From assembly GCA_040506705.1 (NCBI GenBank), contig JBEVWG010000013.1, positions 52,876 to 116,875 on the forward strand: a stretch of DNA of 64,000 nucleotides. The letters run 5' to 3'. The position numbers were made by a program, and so were the translations under genes. Positions 43,909-53,744 of this stretch are shown one piece after another. The notes beneath the pieces were generated by a model. That model was not told the origin of the DNA. It saw nothing but the letters and a program-made list of their open reading frames with translations, and ran no database searches. The stretch's first letter is position 1, and every line of letters starts with the position of its first letter. This DNA is from Thiodiazotropha sp040506705 (lineage in GTDB: Bacteria > Pseudomonadota > Gammaproteobacteria > Chromatiales > Chromatiaceae).

Positions 43909-45237
43909 ATGAATTCAGGCCGTCTCTACTATTCGGAATCTGGTATAGGATGTCTGTTGTTTATATTTGTATTACTAACTGGATGCAATAGTAATTCTGA
44001 TTCGTCATCAAAAGATAATTACTCTGACCGGAATAGAAATATACATTTCAATGATATCGCTCTTGATATACAGAAGAGGCGAGGAGAGGCGCAACTTACA
44101 GTAGCAGGTTCATATGTTAGTCAGGGAATCTCATTGGATGTAGGGGATCTTCTGATTGATGAGGTGTTGGTAAATGGAAGCGAACCTGATTACCATATTA
44201 GTGTTGACCGCTTAGATATTAGACTACCTAAAACAAGCCAAGACGTCGTTGTTTCTGTAAGTTATACTTTTCAATACCACGAAAAATTTAATGGTGTGAG
44301 TAGTGCTGGTCACTCATTTACCTGGCCTTATTATTGCGGGAATGTTTTTCCGTGTCATACAAATCCTTCCGGTGGCAGTAAATATAAATTGAAGATAAGT
44401 GGAGTACCTGATGGTTTACAGGCAGTCTATCCTATCGAAATAAATACTGAAGCTCCTTCATATATGCTTGGTTTTTCTATTGATGACTACAGTTACTTGA
44501 ATCTTGGAATAACTGAGCATGGCACTGAAGTAGGTGTCTACTATCGATCAGAAGAGTATTCAGAAGCAGTTCAAGGAACACTCGATCTTAAAGAGATTAT
44601 TAACTGGTTTGAGCAGAATGTTGGCGCGTATGCATTCGGTGATCATATGGCCAGTGTATCTGTGGCCTGGAAAGATGGCGGTTACGGTGGTATGGAACAT
44701 CACCCATATTGGCATATCAGTAATACAGCACTCGCGAATCTATCTGTTCATGTGCATGAAGCGATACATGGATGGTTTGGTAATAGCGTTAGAATATCGT
44801 GTTGGGAAGAATTGGTTTTATCGGAAGGTATAGCTTCGTACCTTACAGCCAGAGCTATTAAAGAGATAGTAGGCGAAGCTGAAGCAGATACTGTCTGGAG
44901 TAAATACTACACACAACTGCAAAACCTTCAAAATAGTAGTGATAATAAAATAGCTTGGCCTGACGGGTGCGGTAAACTCGACATATTCGAAGATGAGCTT
45001 TTTGGTGTAGCTCCATATATGAAAGGTGCGTTTTTTCTTAAAGATCTGGAAGGTGTAATCGGGACAGAGTTATTAGATCAATCACTGCGAACACTCTACA
45101 TGACAAAAAGAGGGCAGGCCGTTCGTTTCTCGGAATTTCTCGATATAATAGATCGTGAAACAGGATTTGATCCCAGGAATTGTGCATATGGGTGGTTAAG
45201 GTCAGAGTCACTGCCTGAGAATAATAACTGTGGATAG
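43909..45237 (+). CDS. M1-like zinc metallopeptidase lipoprotein
   Basis: The 442-residue protein has a lipobox (LLTGC) and so is probably outer-membrane anchored. It contains an HExxH-18x-E zinc site: H283, E284, H287 (VHEAIHGWFGN) and E306 (EELVLSEGIASY). GGMEHH near 260 stands in for the GxMEN exopeptidase motif. That combination places it in clan MA, family M1-like, but it is half the length of normal aminopeptidases and has only the N-terminal beta domain and catalytic domain. Substrate unknown. It is AT-rich like the preceding DUF535 gene, which lies about 180 bases upstream. Confidence 0.85.
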   Translation: MNSGRLYYSESGIGCLLFIFVLLTGCNSNSDSSSKDNYSDRNRNIHFNDIALDIQKRRGEAQLTVAGSYVSQGISLDVGDLLIDEVLVNGSEPDYHISVDRLDIRLPKTSQDVVVSVSYTFQYHEKFNGVSSAGHSFTWPYYCGNVFPCHTNPSGGSKYKLKISGVPDGLQAVYPIEINTEAPSYMLGFSIDDYSYLNLGITEHGTEVGVYYRSEEYSEAVQGTLDLKEIINWFEQNVGAYAFGDHMASVSVAWKDGGYGGMEHHPYWHISNTALANLSVHVHEAIHGWFGNSVRISCWEELVLSEGIASYLTARAIKEIVGEAEADTVWSKYYTQLQNLQNSSDNKIAWPDGCGKLDIFEDELFGVAPYMKGAFFLKDLEGVIGTELLDQSLRTLYMTKRGQAVRFSEFLDIIDRETGFDPRNCAYGWLRSESLPENNNCG

Positions 45238-45318
45238 CTATCATTACCAGGCAACGAATATCCCAGCTTGTTGGGTGCAATACTGCCGCTTCGTACAGGA
45301 ATCCCTATCAGAGGTTCT

Positions 45319-45803
45319 CTAAATAGATGAGAACTCAATGTAATTCCTGCCACCTTCTTTGGCTTTATAAAGAAGCTTGTCACTTGTATGGATTAACTCT
45401 TCTATATCTGAGTCAAGATCGGGGTATGTGGTAACTAGTCCAATAGATAAGCTAATAGTATTACTGATCGGTGAATTAGGGTTTGGTATTTCTAACTTTC
45501 GAATATCATCCATAGTTCAGTAGTAGAGTGACACGGGTACTCTAAATAAAATTCAGATCTTTTATTATCGATTTTTTCTTGAATAATATCAGCCAGAGAG
45601 ATAATGTTATTATCACCATCGATACTACAACTCTCAATATATTTAACACCAATCCACTCTTTCTGACTGGGTATGCCATTATTTATTCCAAAATCAATCC
45701 AGCTTTAATTTACATAGACGATCACGCCACTCTGATCAAGCACGGCAATATGATCAGGAATGGTATTTAAAATGGAAATGTGAAAATTACTTGTTTGACT
45801 CAT
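45319..45803 (-). pseudogene. Decayed PAS-GGDEF diguanylate cyclase
   Basis: From an ATG at 45803 the minus strand reads MSQTSNFHISILNTIPDHIA and VLDQSGVIVYVN, a PAS start, then an in-frame TAA. SWIDFGINNG follows and the frame runs on to EFYLEYPCHSTTELW, the end of a PAS fold. The frame then shifts at about 45513 into MDDIRKLEIPNPNSP and ISNTISLSIGLVTTYPD and KLLYKAKEGGRNYI, the C-terminal third of a GGDEF domain. The signature motif and most of the GGDEF domain are gone. One nonsense mutation, one frameshift and one internal deletion make this a clear pseudogene. Confidence 0.8.
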
Positions 45804-45999
45804 GTTTTTAGAATTAAAGACTACGTCATCATGTAAAGTTCAGTTGTTAGAATAGGTATATTTACTACCATATTCTTGCAGTTTAGTACGTATTTATACT
45901 ACCAACTAAGTGGTATTACCCTAAATATTGTCATATTTTGTTTCGGTGTATAAAGTAAAGGAAGCACCTGGAGATTGATTCTAGAGTGATACTTTAGGA

Positions 46000-47379
46000 T
46001 TAGCTAATCATACGTACCTTGAAGCGTCTACCCTTGATTTTGTCTTTTGAAAGTGTTCGAAGGGCAATCTTTCGGATACTTCGGTCAATCGCTACATAAG
46101 CAATATGGTCGAAGATATCTATCTTTCCTACCTTGTTTGACGGGATGGTCTTATCTGCTGTAAGTGCGCCAAGAATATCGCCTGGGCGTAACTTTTCTTT
46201 TCGACCGCCATCAATACAAAGCGTAATATTCTTTGCATTTAAGCTGAAGCCCTCTGGTAGTTCAAGAGCTGGGGACTGTTCCAGTCTAATATCACTCTCT
46301 AAATAGTTTTCGATAGCATTAACCCTACTTGCTTCAGAAGAGATAAACAGGCTAAGCGCAAGTCCCTTGCTGCCTGCTCGCCCGGTTCGGCCGATTCTAT
46401 GGACGTAGATTTCAGGATCACGTGGTAATTCATAGTTAATTACTGCGCCAAGTTCCTTGATATCAAGTCCTCGGGCGGCGACATCGGTTGCAACCAGGAC
46501 AGGCACACTACCGTTAGCGAACCTTACAAGAACCATGTCACGATCTTTTTGATCAAGATCGCCATGTAAGGCAAGTGCTTGAATCCCGCTCTGTTGTAAT
46601 ATTTCAGATACCTCCTGGCATTGGAGCCTAGTCTGACAAAAAACAACGGTAGAAGCGGGTTTGTGATGTGCTAGCAGTGAACTAAGTGTTTGATTACGTT
46701 TTCCTTTTCCTACCTCATAGAAGAGTTGTGTAATCTTAAGATCTGTATGATGAGTATCAATAGTGACCTCAACAGGATCAACTTGAAACGACGAACTTAT
46801 ATCCGCTATTGATTCCGGGTAAGTTGCAGAAAATAATAGTGTTTGTCGTTGTGAACGAGTATGTTTGATGACCTCTGTAATGTCATCATTGAAGCCCATG
46901 TCGAGCATTCTGTCCGCTTCATCGAGTACGACACATCGAATACTTCCAAGGGATAGTGTGCCTTTGGATAGGTGTTTAAGAATTCGCCCTGGGGTACCGA
47001 CAATAATTTGCGCTCCATGTTGTAGAGAGCTGATCTGTGGCCCGAAGGGTTTCCCGCCGCAAAGTGTGATTATTTTTGTATTTGCATTCGTTCGAGCGAG
47101 GCGTCTTAACTCCTTAGCAACCTGGTCGGCTAATTCGCGTGTTGGGCAGAGAACAATTCCTTGTGCATTGTAGGTACTTTGATTAAGCGCATTGAGTAAA
47201 CCAAGCCCAAAAGCGACTGTTTTTCCACTACCTGTCTTGGCACGGGCAATGAGATCCTTACCGGCAAGAATATGGGGCAAGCTGGCAGCCTGAATGGGGG
47301 TCATTTGGTGATAACCGAGAGACTCTAGATTACCTAATAAAGAAGAGTTTAGGCTCAAGGTGGAAAATCTATTTGTCAT
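46000..47379 (-). CDS. dbpA: ATP-dependent RNA helicase DbpA
   Basis: The 459-residue DEAD-box helicase has motif I ARAKTGSGKT (K53), DEAD at 153-156, SAT (LLFSATYP), and motif VI YVHRIGRTGRAG. A C-terminal DbpA RNA-binding domain (about 385-459) contains FSLNAKNITLCIDGGRKEKLRPGDILGAL. It is specific for helix 92 of 23S rRNA and works in 50S assembly. Confidence 0.95.
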   Translation of the reverse strand: MTNRFSTLSLNSSLLGNLESLGYHQMTPIQAASLPHILAGKDLIARAKTGSGKTVAFGLGLLNALNQSTYNAQGIVLCPTRELADQVAKELRRLARTNANTKIITLCGGKPFGPQISSLQHGAQIIVGTPGRILKHLSKGTLSLGSIRCVVLDEADRMLDMGFNDDITEVIKHTRSQRQTLLFSATYPESIADISSSFQVDPVEVTIDTHHTDLKITQLFYEVGKGKRNQTLSSLLAHHKPASTVVFCQTRLQCQEVSEILQQSGIQALALHGDLDQKDRDMVLVRFANGSVPVLVATDVAARGLDIKELGAVINYELPRDPEIYVHRIGRTGRAGSKGLALSLFISSEASRVNAIENYLESDIRLEQSPALELPEGFSLNAKNITLCIDGGRKEKLRPGDILGALTADKTIPSNKVGKIDIFDHIAYVAIDRSIRKIALRTLSKDKIKGRRFKVRMIS

Positions 47380-47598
47380 GGGTTGATGGTCTGGTAGTCA
47401 AAAAGGTGGAATAAATCGTTGACACTCTATTGTAACATCTAAGCAGCTCGATTTATGTATTAGTATTAGAAGTAACGCTCTTTAATACTGCTGGTTCCTA
47501 AGCAGGTTTGAAGTAGCTACTATCTAATAATTTAGAACTAGGAAAATTAAAAAAGTGGTTCGAAGGATTAATAGCAACACAGATTAGAAATTTTATAG

Positions 47599-48270
47599 TT
47601 ACAGTTTCATGATCTCAAATAATTCAGAACTTGACACTACATGACAATATATCATGTTAATTATTTCAAGCTCTCTGTAATGAAGTTCATCAGTCCCTGC
47701 AGCGCAGCAATCTTCCACAACGATAACATTAAAGCTCTCGTCAGCGAGGCTTCTTACAGTTGAAGAGACGCATTGGTCAGTAAATATGCCACATAGAACA
47801 ACATTCTCAATGCCCATATTCTGAAGAATAAGTCTAAGATTAGTACCTGTTAGTGCACTGTCAGTGGTTTTAGTAACAACAATTTCATCTTTGATCGGTT
47901 TTAGTTCAGGAACAATCTGCGAGTCATTACTATCCTTAGGTAGCAGTAGGTAGTTCCAGCCAGGTTTCTTCTGACTGAGTGAGCGGTCACGGCCGTCTGG
48001 AAGCTGGCAGGCAATTCGTGCATGTATTACGTCAATATCATGCTGACGAAAACGTTTCTGTATATCCTGGGTAGTAGGGATGACAATCTCACGCATGCGC
48101 TTTTGAAATGGTGCCCATCGCTTATATTCAATCGGATCTTTTGAGGGTTGAATATATGTGTTTTGTATGTCGATCGTTAATAGCGCAGTTTTATGGTATT
48201 CAAGGTTGAGGTCTTCAGGTTCAGGAGCGCCCTGGTAGTAGAAAGAGCGATAAGCATTTTTCCAGTTCAT
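47599..48270 (-). CDS. Isochorismatase-like cysteine hydrolase
   Basis: The 223-residue protein has the triad D34 (LLTIDIQNTY), K134 (VTKTTDSALTGTNL) and C167 (GIFTDQCVSSTVRS), with the cis-peptide region preceding the Cys. It may hydrolyse an amide or enol ether such as N-carbamoylsarcosine, nicotinamide or a biuret-like compound; the substrate cannot be read from sequence. Monocistronic. Confidence 0.88.
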   Translation of the reverse strand: MNWKNAYRSFYYQGAPEPEDLNLEYHKTALLTIDIQNTYIQPSKDPIEYKRWAPFQKRMREIVIPTTQDIQKRFRQHDIDVIHARIACQLPDGRDRSLSQKKPGWNYLLLPKDSNDSQIVPELKPIKDEIVVTKTTDSALTGTNLRLILQNMGIENVVLCGIFTDQCVSSTVRSLADESFNVIVVEDCCAAGTDELHYRELEIINMIYCHVVSSSELFEIMKL

Positions 48271-48770
48271 TGATATGCCTTAATGTTGCCTATAGACAAA
48301 GAAGAGCCGAGCAAGGCTACCAGTCAATGTCAACTATGTGGAATTTTAGACCTATTTTCATATATCTGTTTATATTAAAGAGTCGTAATTTAATATGACG
48401 ACAGTATGGCCATAGAGAGTCAACTAAAAAAGTAAATATGGTGACTTGTCAAAATGCTTAATAGTGGCTCTGGTGTCGTGAAATCCTACATCTGCTCACG
48501 TGTGCTAAATGTATCTATAGTTGTTCGTTCGAAATAGTAGCATCATCAGTCTCAAATACGAAGTAATCGATCTAATAAATGCCTGTTATACAGTGACTTG
48601 TATATAGTGCAAAGTGCCACTCTAGAATGTCGGTTTTAGCTATATTGAGTGTTATAGTGGTTGGTTTTGGTAGTGTAGCAATAACTTCATCCAGGGTGGG
48701 GTATGTGTCAGTGGAAAGTCGCTTTGTATTACACATATACTATTTATGTCCAATTAGAATAGAATTAACT
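48271..48770. other. Intergenic region upstream of the MscS-like gene
   Basis: No gene is seen. The open frame continues upstream of 48771 to 48627, but lacks a ribosome-binding site. It holds the GAGTCGTAATTTAAT 15-mer (48380) and TTCGTTCGAA (48524) also found near 1110-1221. Confidence 0.5.
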
Positions 48771-50468
48771 ATGAAAAATATAATCTTACTGAAACGACAA
48801 TTCCATCTGCCTTATCTGCTGACTGCCATGATGCTACTCACTACACAGTCATTTGCTGAAGATAGTGCTGTAGAGCCGCTTACAGAAGATAGTGGAGAGA
48901 AGGCTACTCTTACAACACTTAGGGATCTTGTAAAACTACAGGCTAATCTCAAGAGTGATATTACAAGTCTCAGTAAGGAGGCCAATGCCTCATCGAATTC
49001 TGATGCAGATAAGAAACGATTGCTCAAAGAGTTGGAAAAACTAGAAAATGACCTCAAGACAACAGGCGCAAATCTTGAAAATATCGCAGCTGGTGTTGAT
49101 CTAAGTACTCTTCGAGAACAGGAAGATATAAAATTCAACATACAGGAGGAGCTTTTTGCACTACTGAAACCAGCGCTTGATGAAATGAAGGAGATGACAG
49201 TACGTATTCGTCAGAAATCAGATCTGAAAGAGAAAATTGGATACTATTCTGAGAGGCTGGAAGTCGTAGACACAGCGCTTCACAATATTAATGAATTGCA
49301 ACAACAAAGCGAATCAAAGAATCTGAAATCTGCACTTGAACAAATAGCAGAGAGGTGGAAGAAAAAACAGGCTTTTATGAAAAGTGAATTGCAGTCGGCA
49401 CAATTCCAACTTGATAAATTGCTGGCTTCAGAGGCCTCGATTACTGAGGCATCCCAAAGTTACCTTAAATCTTTTTTTCAAAAACGTGGTCTCTATTTGA
49501 CAGAGGCGTTGCTAACGGTAATTGCTATCATGTTACTGTCTCGTATCAGCTATAATACCATGCAGCGTTATATCCCAGGTTTTCGAAAAAAACACCGTAG
49601 CTTTAGAATTCGAATGCTGGAACTCGTGCATCGGTTTGTGACTATCCTGCTGGTTATCCTTGGTCCGATGATTGTCTTCTACCTGGTTGAAGACTGGGTA
49701 TTATTCAGTTTAAGTATACTTCTGTTATTAGGTTTGGCTTGGACACTCAGACAAGCTGTTCCGAGATATTGGTATCAGGTTCAGCTTTTTCTCAATATAG
49801 GTTCAGTTCGAGAGGGTGAGCGAATAGAGATGGAGGGCATACCTTGGCTGGTTGAACAGATCAATGTCTATTCGACATTGATAAACCCGACAGCAGGCAT
49901 CAGGCAGCGCGTACCTATCGATAATCTGGTTGGGTTGAAGTCGAGGCCTGGTCACCCAGATGAACCTTGGTTTCCATGCAGAAAAAATGATTGGGTTCTA
50001 CTCAGTAGTGGCGTTCGAGGTAAGGTATCAGGAATTTCCCACGAAATGGTTCGCCTTATTGAACGGGGTGGGGCACAAGTTACTTATCAAATGTCTGATT
50101 TTCTGTCAGGTTCGCCAAGAAATTTGTCAAAAAATTTCCGCCTCAAAGAGATTATAGGGATAAGTTACAATTTACAACAACAGAGTACGTCAGTAATACC
50201 CCAAGCTCTTGAAAAACATATACAAAAATGTGTAGAAGAGGAGGGATATGGTGAGCATCTTTTAAACCTGCGTGTAGAGTTTGCGGCAGCTAACAGCTCC
50301 TCACTTGATCTGGTGGTAATCGCAGATTTCAGTGGAGAGTTGGGAGATCTATACAATCGCCTGAGACGTGCAATTCAGCGTTGGTGCGTTGATGCTTGCA
50401 GTGAAAACGGGTGGGAAATACCTTTCCCTCAAGTGTCTCTGAGTGGTGGTGTAAAGCATATTGAATAA
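48771..50468 (+). CDS. MscS-family mechanosensitive channel-like protein
   Basis: From the ATG at 48771 the roughly 565-residue protein has a signal peptide (LTAMMLLTTQSFA), a long coiled-coil-rich periplasmic part (about 30-240) and three or four membrane helices (about 245-365). The MscS beta domain then reads SVREGERIEMEGIPWLVEQINVYSTLIN through IPIDNL-like VPIDNLVGL, and a C-terminal alpha/beta domain follows. The pore helix is not typical in Gly/Ala pattern, so the gating behaviour is uncertain. The frame is open to 48627, but the signal peptide supports the later start. Confidence 0.75.
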   Translation: MKNIILLKRQFHLPYLLTAMMLLTTQSFAEDSAVEPLTEDSGEKATLTTLRDLVKLQANLKSDITSLSKEANASSNSDADKKRLLKELEKLENDLKTTGANLENIAAGVDLSTLREQEDIKFNIQEELFALLKPALDEMKEMTVRIRQKSDLKEKIGYYSERLEVVDTALHNINELQQQSESKNLKSALEQIAERWKKKQAFMKSELQSAQFQLDKLLASEASITEASQSYLKSFFQKRGLYLTEALLTVIAIMLLSRISYNTMQRYIPGFRKKHRSFRIRMLELVHRFVTILLVILGPMIVFYLVEDWVLFSLSILLLLGLAWTLRQAVPRYWYQVQLFLNIGSVREGERIEMEGIPWLVEQINVYSTLINPTAGIRQRVPIDNLVGLKSRPGHPDEPWFPCRKNDWVLLSSGVRGKVSGISHEMVRLIERGGAQVTYQMSDFLSGSPRNLSKNFRLKEIIGISYNLQQQSTSVIPQALEKHIQKCVEEEGYGEHLLNLRVEFAAANSSSLDLVVIADFSGELGDLYNRLRRAIQRWCVDACSENGWEIPFPQVSLSGGVKHIE

Positions 50469-50602
50469 GGTTAAATATAAGGGCTCTACTACTACTTATT
50501 ATTAATCTCAACGATGAGAGAATTATATTCTTCATTTCTGGTTCAGGTTTCGTTCATCTAGGTGTAAGTATTATTGCCATACAACCTAGAAAAACGGAGT
50601 CT

Positions 50603-51037
50603 ATGATGAAACATTCTGCCCCTATCACCTTAGTATTATTTGTTCTTCTTTTATTTGCCGGTTCAGCTTCTGCAAAGAGCAATGCCTATGATCAAGGATA
50701 TCAAGCTGGATATGGTGATGGCTTGGAGGACGGCTATGTCAAAGCATACAAACGTAGTTATCGTGAAGGGTATAGAGATGGATCGAACACCTATCGAAGT
50801 ATGCACAAAGATCAATCATTTTCAGAACGAGATTATATTCGTGGATACAAAGTAGGTTATGAAAATGGTTATCGTAAAGGAAGCAAAAAAGGTGATCGCC
50901 ATGGTTATAATGATGGCTACGATGAGGGACGTATGGATACATTGAGAGATAAAATGAGAAAGAAAATGCGTCGCAAGCACTGTTACCATTCACATCGTAC
51001 TTTCGGAAAATATCGAAACTATGAGTGTTACGACTAA
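50603..51037 (+). CDS. Secreted Gly/Tyr/Asp repeat protein
   Basis: The 144-residue protein has a signal peptide ending GSASA. Most of the mature part consists of short repeats YxxGYxxGYxDG (for example YDQGYQAGYGDGLEDGY and YRKGSKKGDRHGYNDGYDEG), then a basic RKKMRRKHCYHSHR segment and a final Tyr/Cys-rich tail with two cysteines. It is preceded by AAAACGGAG. The pattern resembles low-complexity cell-surface proteins; no family is named. Confidence 0.7.
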   Translation: MMKHSAPITLVLFVLLLFAGSASAKSNAYDQGYQAGYGDGLEDGYVKAYKRSYREGYRDGSNTYRSMHKDQSFSERDYIRGYKVGYENGYRKGSKKGDRHGYNDGYDEGRMDTLRDKMRKKMRRKHCYHSHRTFGKYRNYECYD

Positions 51038-51048
51038 TGTCAAGATAA

Positions 51049-51079
51049 ACAAATATCCCGAGCTGCTCGGGATATTTGT
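51049..51079 (+). terminator. Strong hairpin terminator
   Basis: ACAAATATCCCGAG and CTCGGGATATTTGT form a perfect 14-bp stem around a CTG loop, 11 bases past the preceding stop. The T-run is weak, but the stem is very stable. Confidence 0.75.
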
Positions 51080-51175
51080 GTCTAAAAATAGATTAGATTT
51101 ATTATAAATGACTATTATAGGCGGATAGGGTTATCTGAATGATTCATTTAGTGATTACTCTTCTAGCTGAGTTAT

Positions 51176-51940
51176 TTAATCTGAATTATAAAATAGAAGG
51201 TTCTCTTGTTCTAAAGCAGCCTCAATCCTCTTCTTCATTTCACTTCTCGTTGCCTCAATAGAGTACTTGTCCTCTCGAACCATGGCTATCATACCTTTCA
51301 GGGATAGAAAAGAGGCTTTTCTTGTCACACTATTTGTGATGAAACCGGGAGCAAAGCCACCAGGGTCTGAAAAGAGAGTAAAGGTTACTTTTGTATTATC
51401 GCGATCAACCATACGTAGATTCCAGCTACCTCTGAATTTATTCATCCATAGACGATTATCTCTCTTAATATCCAGCGGGTGATGGAGTGAGTTAGAGGCA
51501 ACTTTTTGAAATTTAATGGTATATTCTCTGTTACTCAAATTTTCTTTTGTTGTAGCTTCTAATACTACATCACGATCACGACTGTTAAAGGGTGCGCCTT
51601 GAGCAAGGTATAAAACCATGGATGAGCCTTGCTCGTTCAATAGAGTGGCTTGTTTACATTCATGCATCCATTTTGGATATGAATCAACATCCTTCAATAC
51701 TTGATATATCACTTCCACTGGGCTTTCAATAACTACTTCAGCACGTGATTCTATATACTTTGAGTTGATAACATTTCGTTCATATCCGACTAACCCATTC
51801 TCCCTCTTGTACTCATTCCACGGATAATCCTGATCACTATGTTTGTCTGCTTTTGCTGATACTGTGATAAGCAGTATTATTAAAAATAGTATGAAGTTCA
51901 ATCCTACTGGAGTAGGTTTTGTGTGAGTTTGCACTATCAA
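51176..51940 (-). CDS. START domain protein, exported
   Basis: The 254-residue protein has an N-terminal hydrophobic segment (LNFILFLIILLITVSAKA) and then a StAR-related lipid-transfer fold: VIESPVEVIYQVLKDVDSYPKWMHECKQATLL, YLAQGAPFNSRDRDVVLEA and FTLFSDPGGFAPGFITNSV. Bacterial START proteins of this kind bind lipids or hopanoid/isoprenoid ligands; the ligand here is unknown. Confidence 0.88.
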   Translation of the reverse strand: MIVQTHTKPTPVGLNFILFLIILLITVSAKADKHSDQDYPWNEYKRENGLVGYERNVINSKYIESRAEVVIESPVEVIYQVLKDVDSYPKWMHECKQATLLNEQGSSMVLYLAQGAPFNSRDRDVVLEATTKENLSNREYTIKFQKVASNSLHHPLDIKRDNRLWMNKFRGSWNLRMVDRDNTKVTFTLFSDPGGFAPGFITNSVTRKASFLSLKGMIAMVREDKYSIEATRSEMKKRIEAALEQENLLFYNSD

Positions 51941-52019
51941 TATTTCTCCTAAGTTATTGAATTCCCTTTTATCCTTAGGTGGTGTGTCCTCTCTGTCCTA
52001 CAAAATAAAAAGAATATAC

Positions 52020-52322
52020 TTAGTGTAAAATAACTTCTAAATTACCAATAATAAAGATAGAGCTAGTAATAGCAAAGGGTATTGCGCTAAGCAACAAAAT
52101 AAGTATTAGAAAAACTGAGAAATCTGACCGTATAATAGCAAGAGTTGATAAACTTAAACCTACAAGACCAAGTGCTAGTGCAGCGAAGTAGTAGTTCCTA
52201 ACGCACTCGGATAGGCATGTACGCGTTTCAAAGTATCCTGATAGTAGATTTGAAAATGTCATTCCCAGAAATGTCCAGGATGCAATTGCTGCTAAGAGCG
52301 CTAGCGGAATAGTTGGATTCAT
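52020..52322 (-). CDS. Small multi-pass membrane protein, hypothetical
   Basis: From ATG 52322 (GGTGA six bases upstream) the 100-residue protein has three hydrophobic helices (IPLALLAAIASWTFLGMTF, YYFAALALGLVGLSLSTLAI and VFLILILLLSAIPFAITSSIF) and a CLSEC pair in the first loop. A GTG start at 52331 is possible but less likely. No family is recognised. Confidence 0.6.
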   Translation of the reverse strand: MNPTIPLALLAAIASWTFLGMTFSNLLSGYFETRTCLSECVRNYYFAALALGLVGLSLSTLAIIRSDFSVFLILILLLSAIPFAITSSIFIIGNLEVILH

Positions 52323-52474
52323 GGCATTCACCGGTCATGGTCATTTGTATTACAAATATTGATCTGACCGGGATTCTTTTCAACTCGGTATATCTTGTGG
52401 TATTTGATCGAGTTAACTTGCGAAATAGAAACTTCTCTTAATACCTCAAAAGCAGAATCATGGGTGGTTATAGA

Positions 52475-53311
52475 CTAATCAATAACATTAACCCTTGTTT
52501 TGGATTCACTAATAATCCAGCTGATTGCAATACCAGCAGCTAAAAAGCTGTCATCAGTTATCAGCGGGCTATCCTCGAAGACGGCATTGCTCAGAGTGTC
52601 GTAACGTAGGAAAGCACCAACCCAAAATCTGTCATATCGTTTGGATAGTGACATCAGAAACTGGCTTCCGCTGTAGCCGCCATCTACCTCATAGGCAGGT
52701 CGACTGCTTGTGGCATACTCAGGTGCAACACCATAAAAGTATTCGTGCTGTCTTTCAGATCCATAGATAGGGCCTGCGATCACACCAAAATTCCAGCCTG
52801 GCATGGCGGGTAGGTCTGTGATGTCGAGGTTCAATTTCGGGGAGAATACCCAGCCAACCGATTCTGGAGAGCGTTCGACAGTGAGTGCGGCGCGGGCAGG
52901 CAAGCGTAGTTTGAGACTGCGTGTGCTAGCCTCATTCTGCCAGAGCTTGATGTCGACCTGAGGACCGAACTCAAAAGTTGTCTTGAGGTCCGGCATACCC
53001 TCCCGTGCATCTATATCATCACTGTTGGTAGGGGGAGAGGCCGAGAAACTAAGGGTTAAGTCCACTACCTCAGATTCAAACAGACTGCCTCGAATGCCAT
53101 GGCGGTCAGCTTTAAAAAAGTCACCATGATAGACAAAGTAGGGTACAGGAAGCAGGAAGTTGTGTACCTTGTCTGAACCACGGTAGGCGGGGAAGCTCAT
53201 TGCGCCTACGCCTATCCCAGCCTCCCAAAGTGGCTTCTCTTCGGCATAGGTAAGCATGGGAAAAAAGAGCGCAATGGCCAGATTAATGTAATAAATAGTC
53301 GTAAATTTCAT
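52475..53311 (-). CDS. MipA/OmpV family outer-membrane protein
   Basis: The 278-residue protein has a signal peptide (cleavage after LTYA) and the family blocks WEAGIGVGAMSFPAYRGSD, LPVPYFVYHGDFFKADRHGIRG and YGSERQHEYFYGVAPEYATSSRPAYEVDGGYSG, plus the WVGAFLRYDTLSNAVFEDSPL ending. MipA of E. coli scaffolds murein synthesis; others are simple barrels of unknown cargo. Confidence 0.9.
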   Translation of the reverse strand: MKFTTIYYINLAIALFFPMLTYAEEKPLWEAGIGVGAMSFPAYRGSDKVHNFLLPVPYFVYHGDFFKADRHGIRGSLFESEVVDLTLSFSASPPTNSDDIDAREGMPDLKTTFEFGPQVDIKLWQNEASTRSLKLRLPARAALTVERSPESVGWVFSPKLNLDITDLPAMPGWNFGVIAGPIYGSERQHEYFYGVAPEYATSSRPAYEVDGGYSGSQFLMSLSKRYDRFWVGAFLRYDTLSNAVFEDSPLITDDSFLAAGIAISWIISESKTRVNVID

Positions 53312-53744
53312 GTGGCGATTCTAGAGGAAAGACGAAATTATAGCTTCACTTTGTTAGCCTGCCGGGTTCAGCTGGAATCGTGGTTCAGTGCTTTTGTATA
53401 GTGGACCGTTTTCCCGACAGCATGGACTATGCTACTCGAATGGCTGGTGAGGGGCTAGTGGACCATGTGCTAAATATAGAATCTGTACCATATGTGGTGA
53501 TTGAGTTTAAACAATCAATACATTTGCTTGACATACATCATTGAAAAACGTCTCTCAGATCTAAAAGTTCTTCTATTTCAATCATTACTGATCTAAATCT
53601 AAGGATAAGGCCCCGGTATTTCGTTATTTAATGCCAGGAAAAATTCAATTCCGAAATCGAGCGGTGCTCGTTGAGAAAAACAGGAGATTCACTTATCGGA
53701 GCGTATAAAAACTATCGGTCATAGCAGTTATAGGAGAGATAGTA
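53312..53744. other. Intergenic region between MipA-like and TAXI genes
   Basis: No gene is seen on either strand. TTGACATACATC at about 53529 resembles a -35 box, but no good -10 follows at the proper distance. A strong AGGAGAG precedes the TAXI gene start. Confidence 0.45.

Noticed and set aside
53529..53570. TTGACATACATC as a promoter
   Set aside because: No acceptable -10 box at 16-18 bases.
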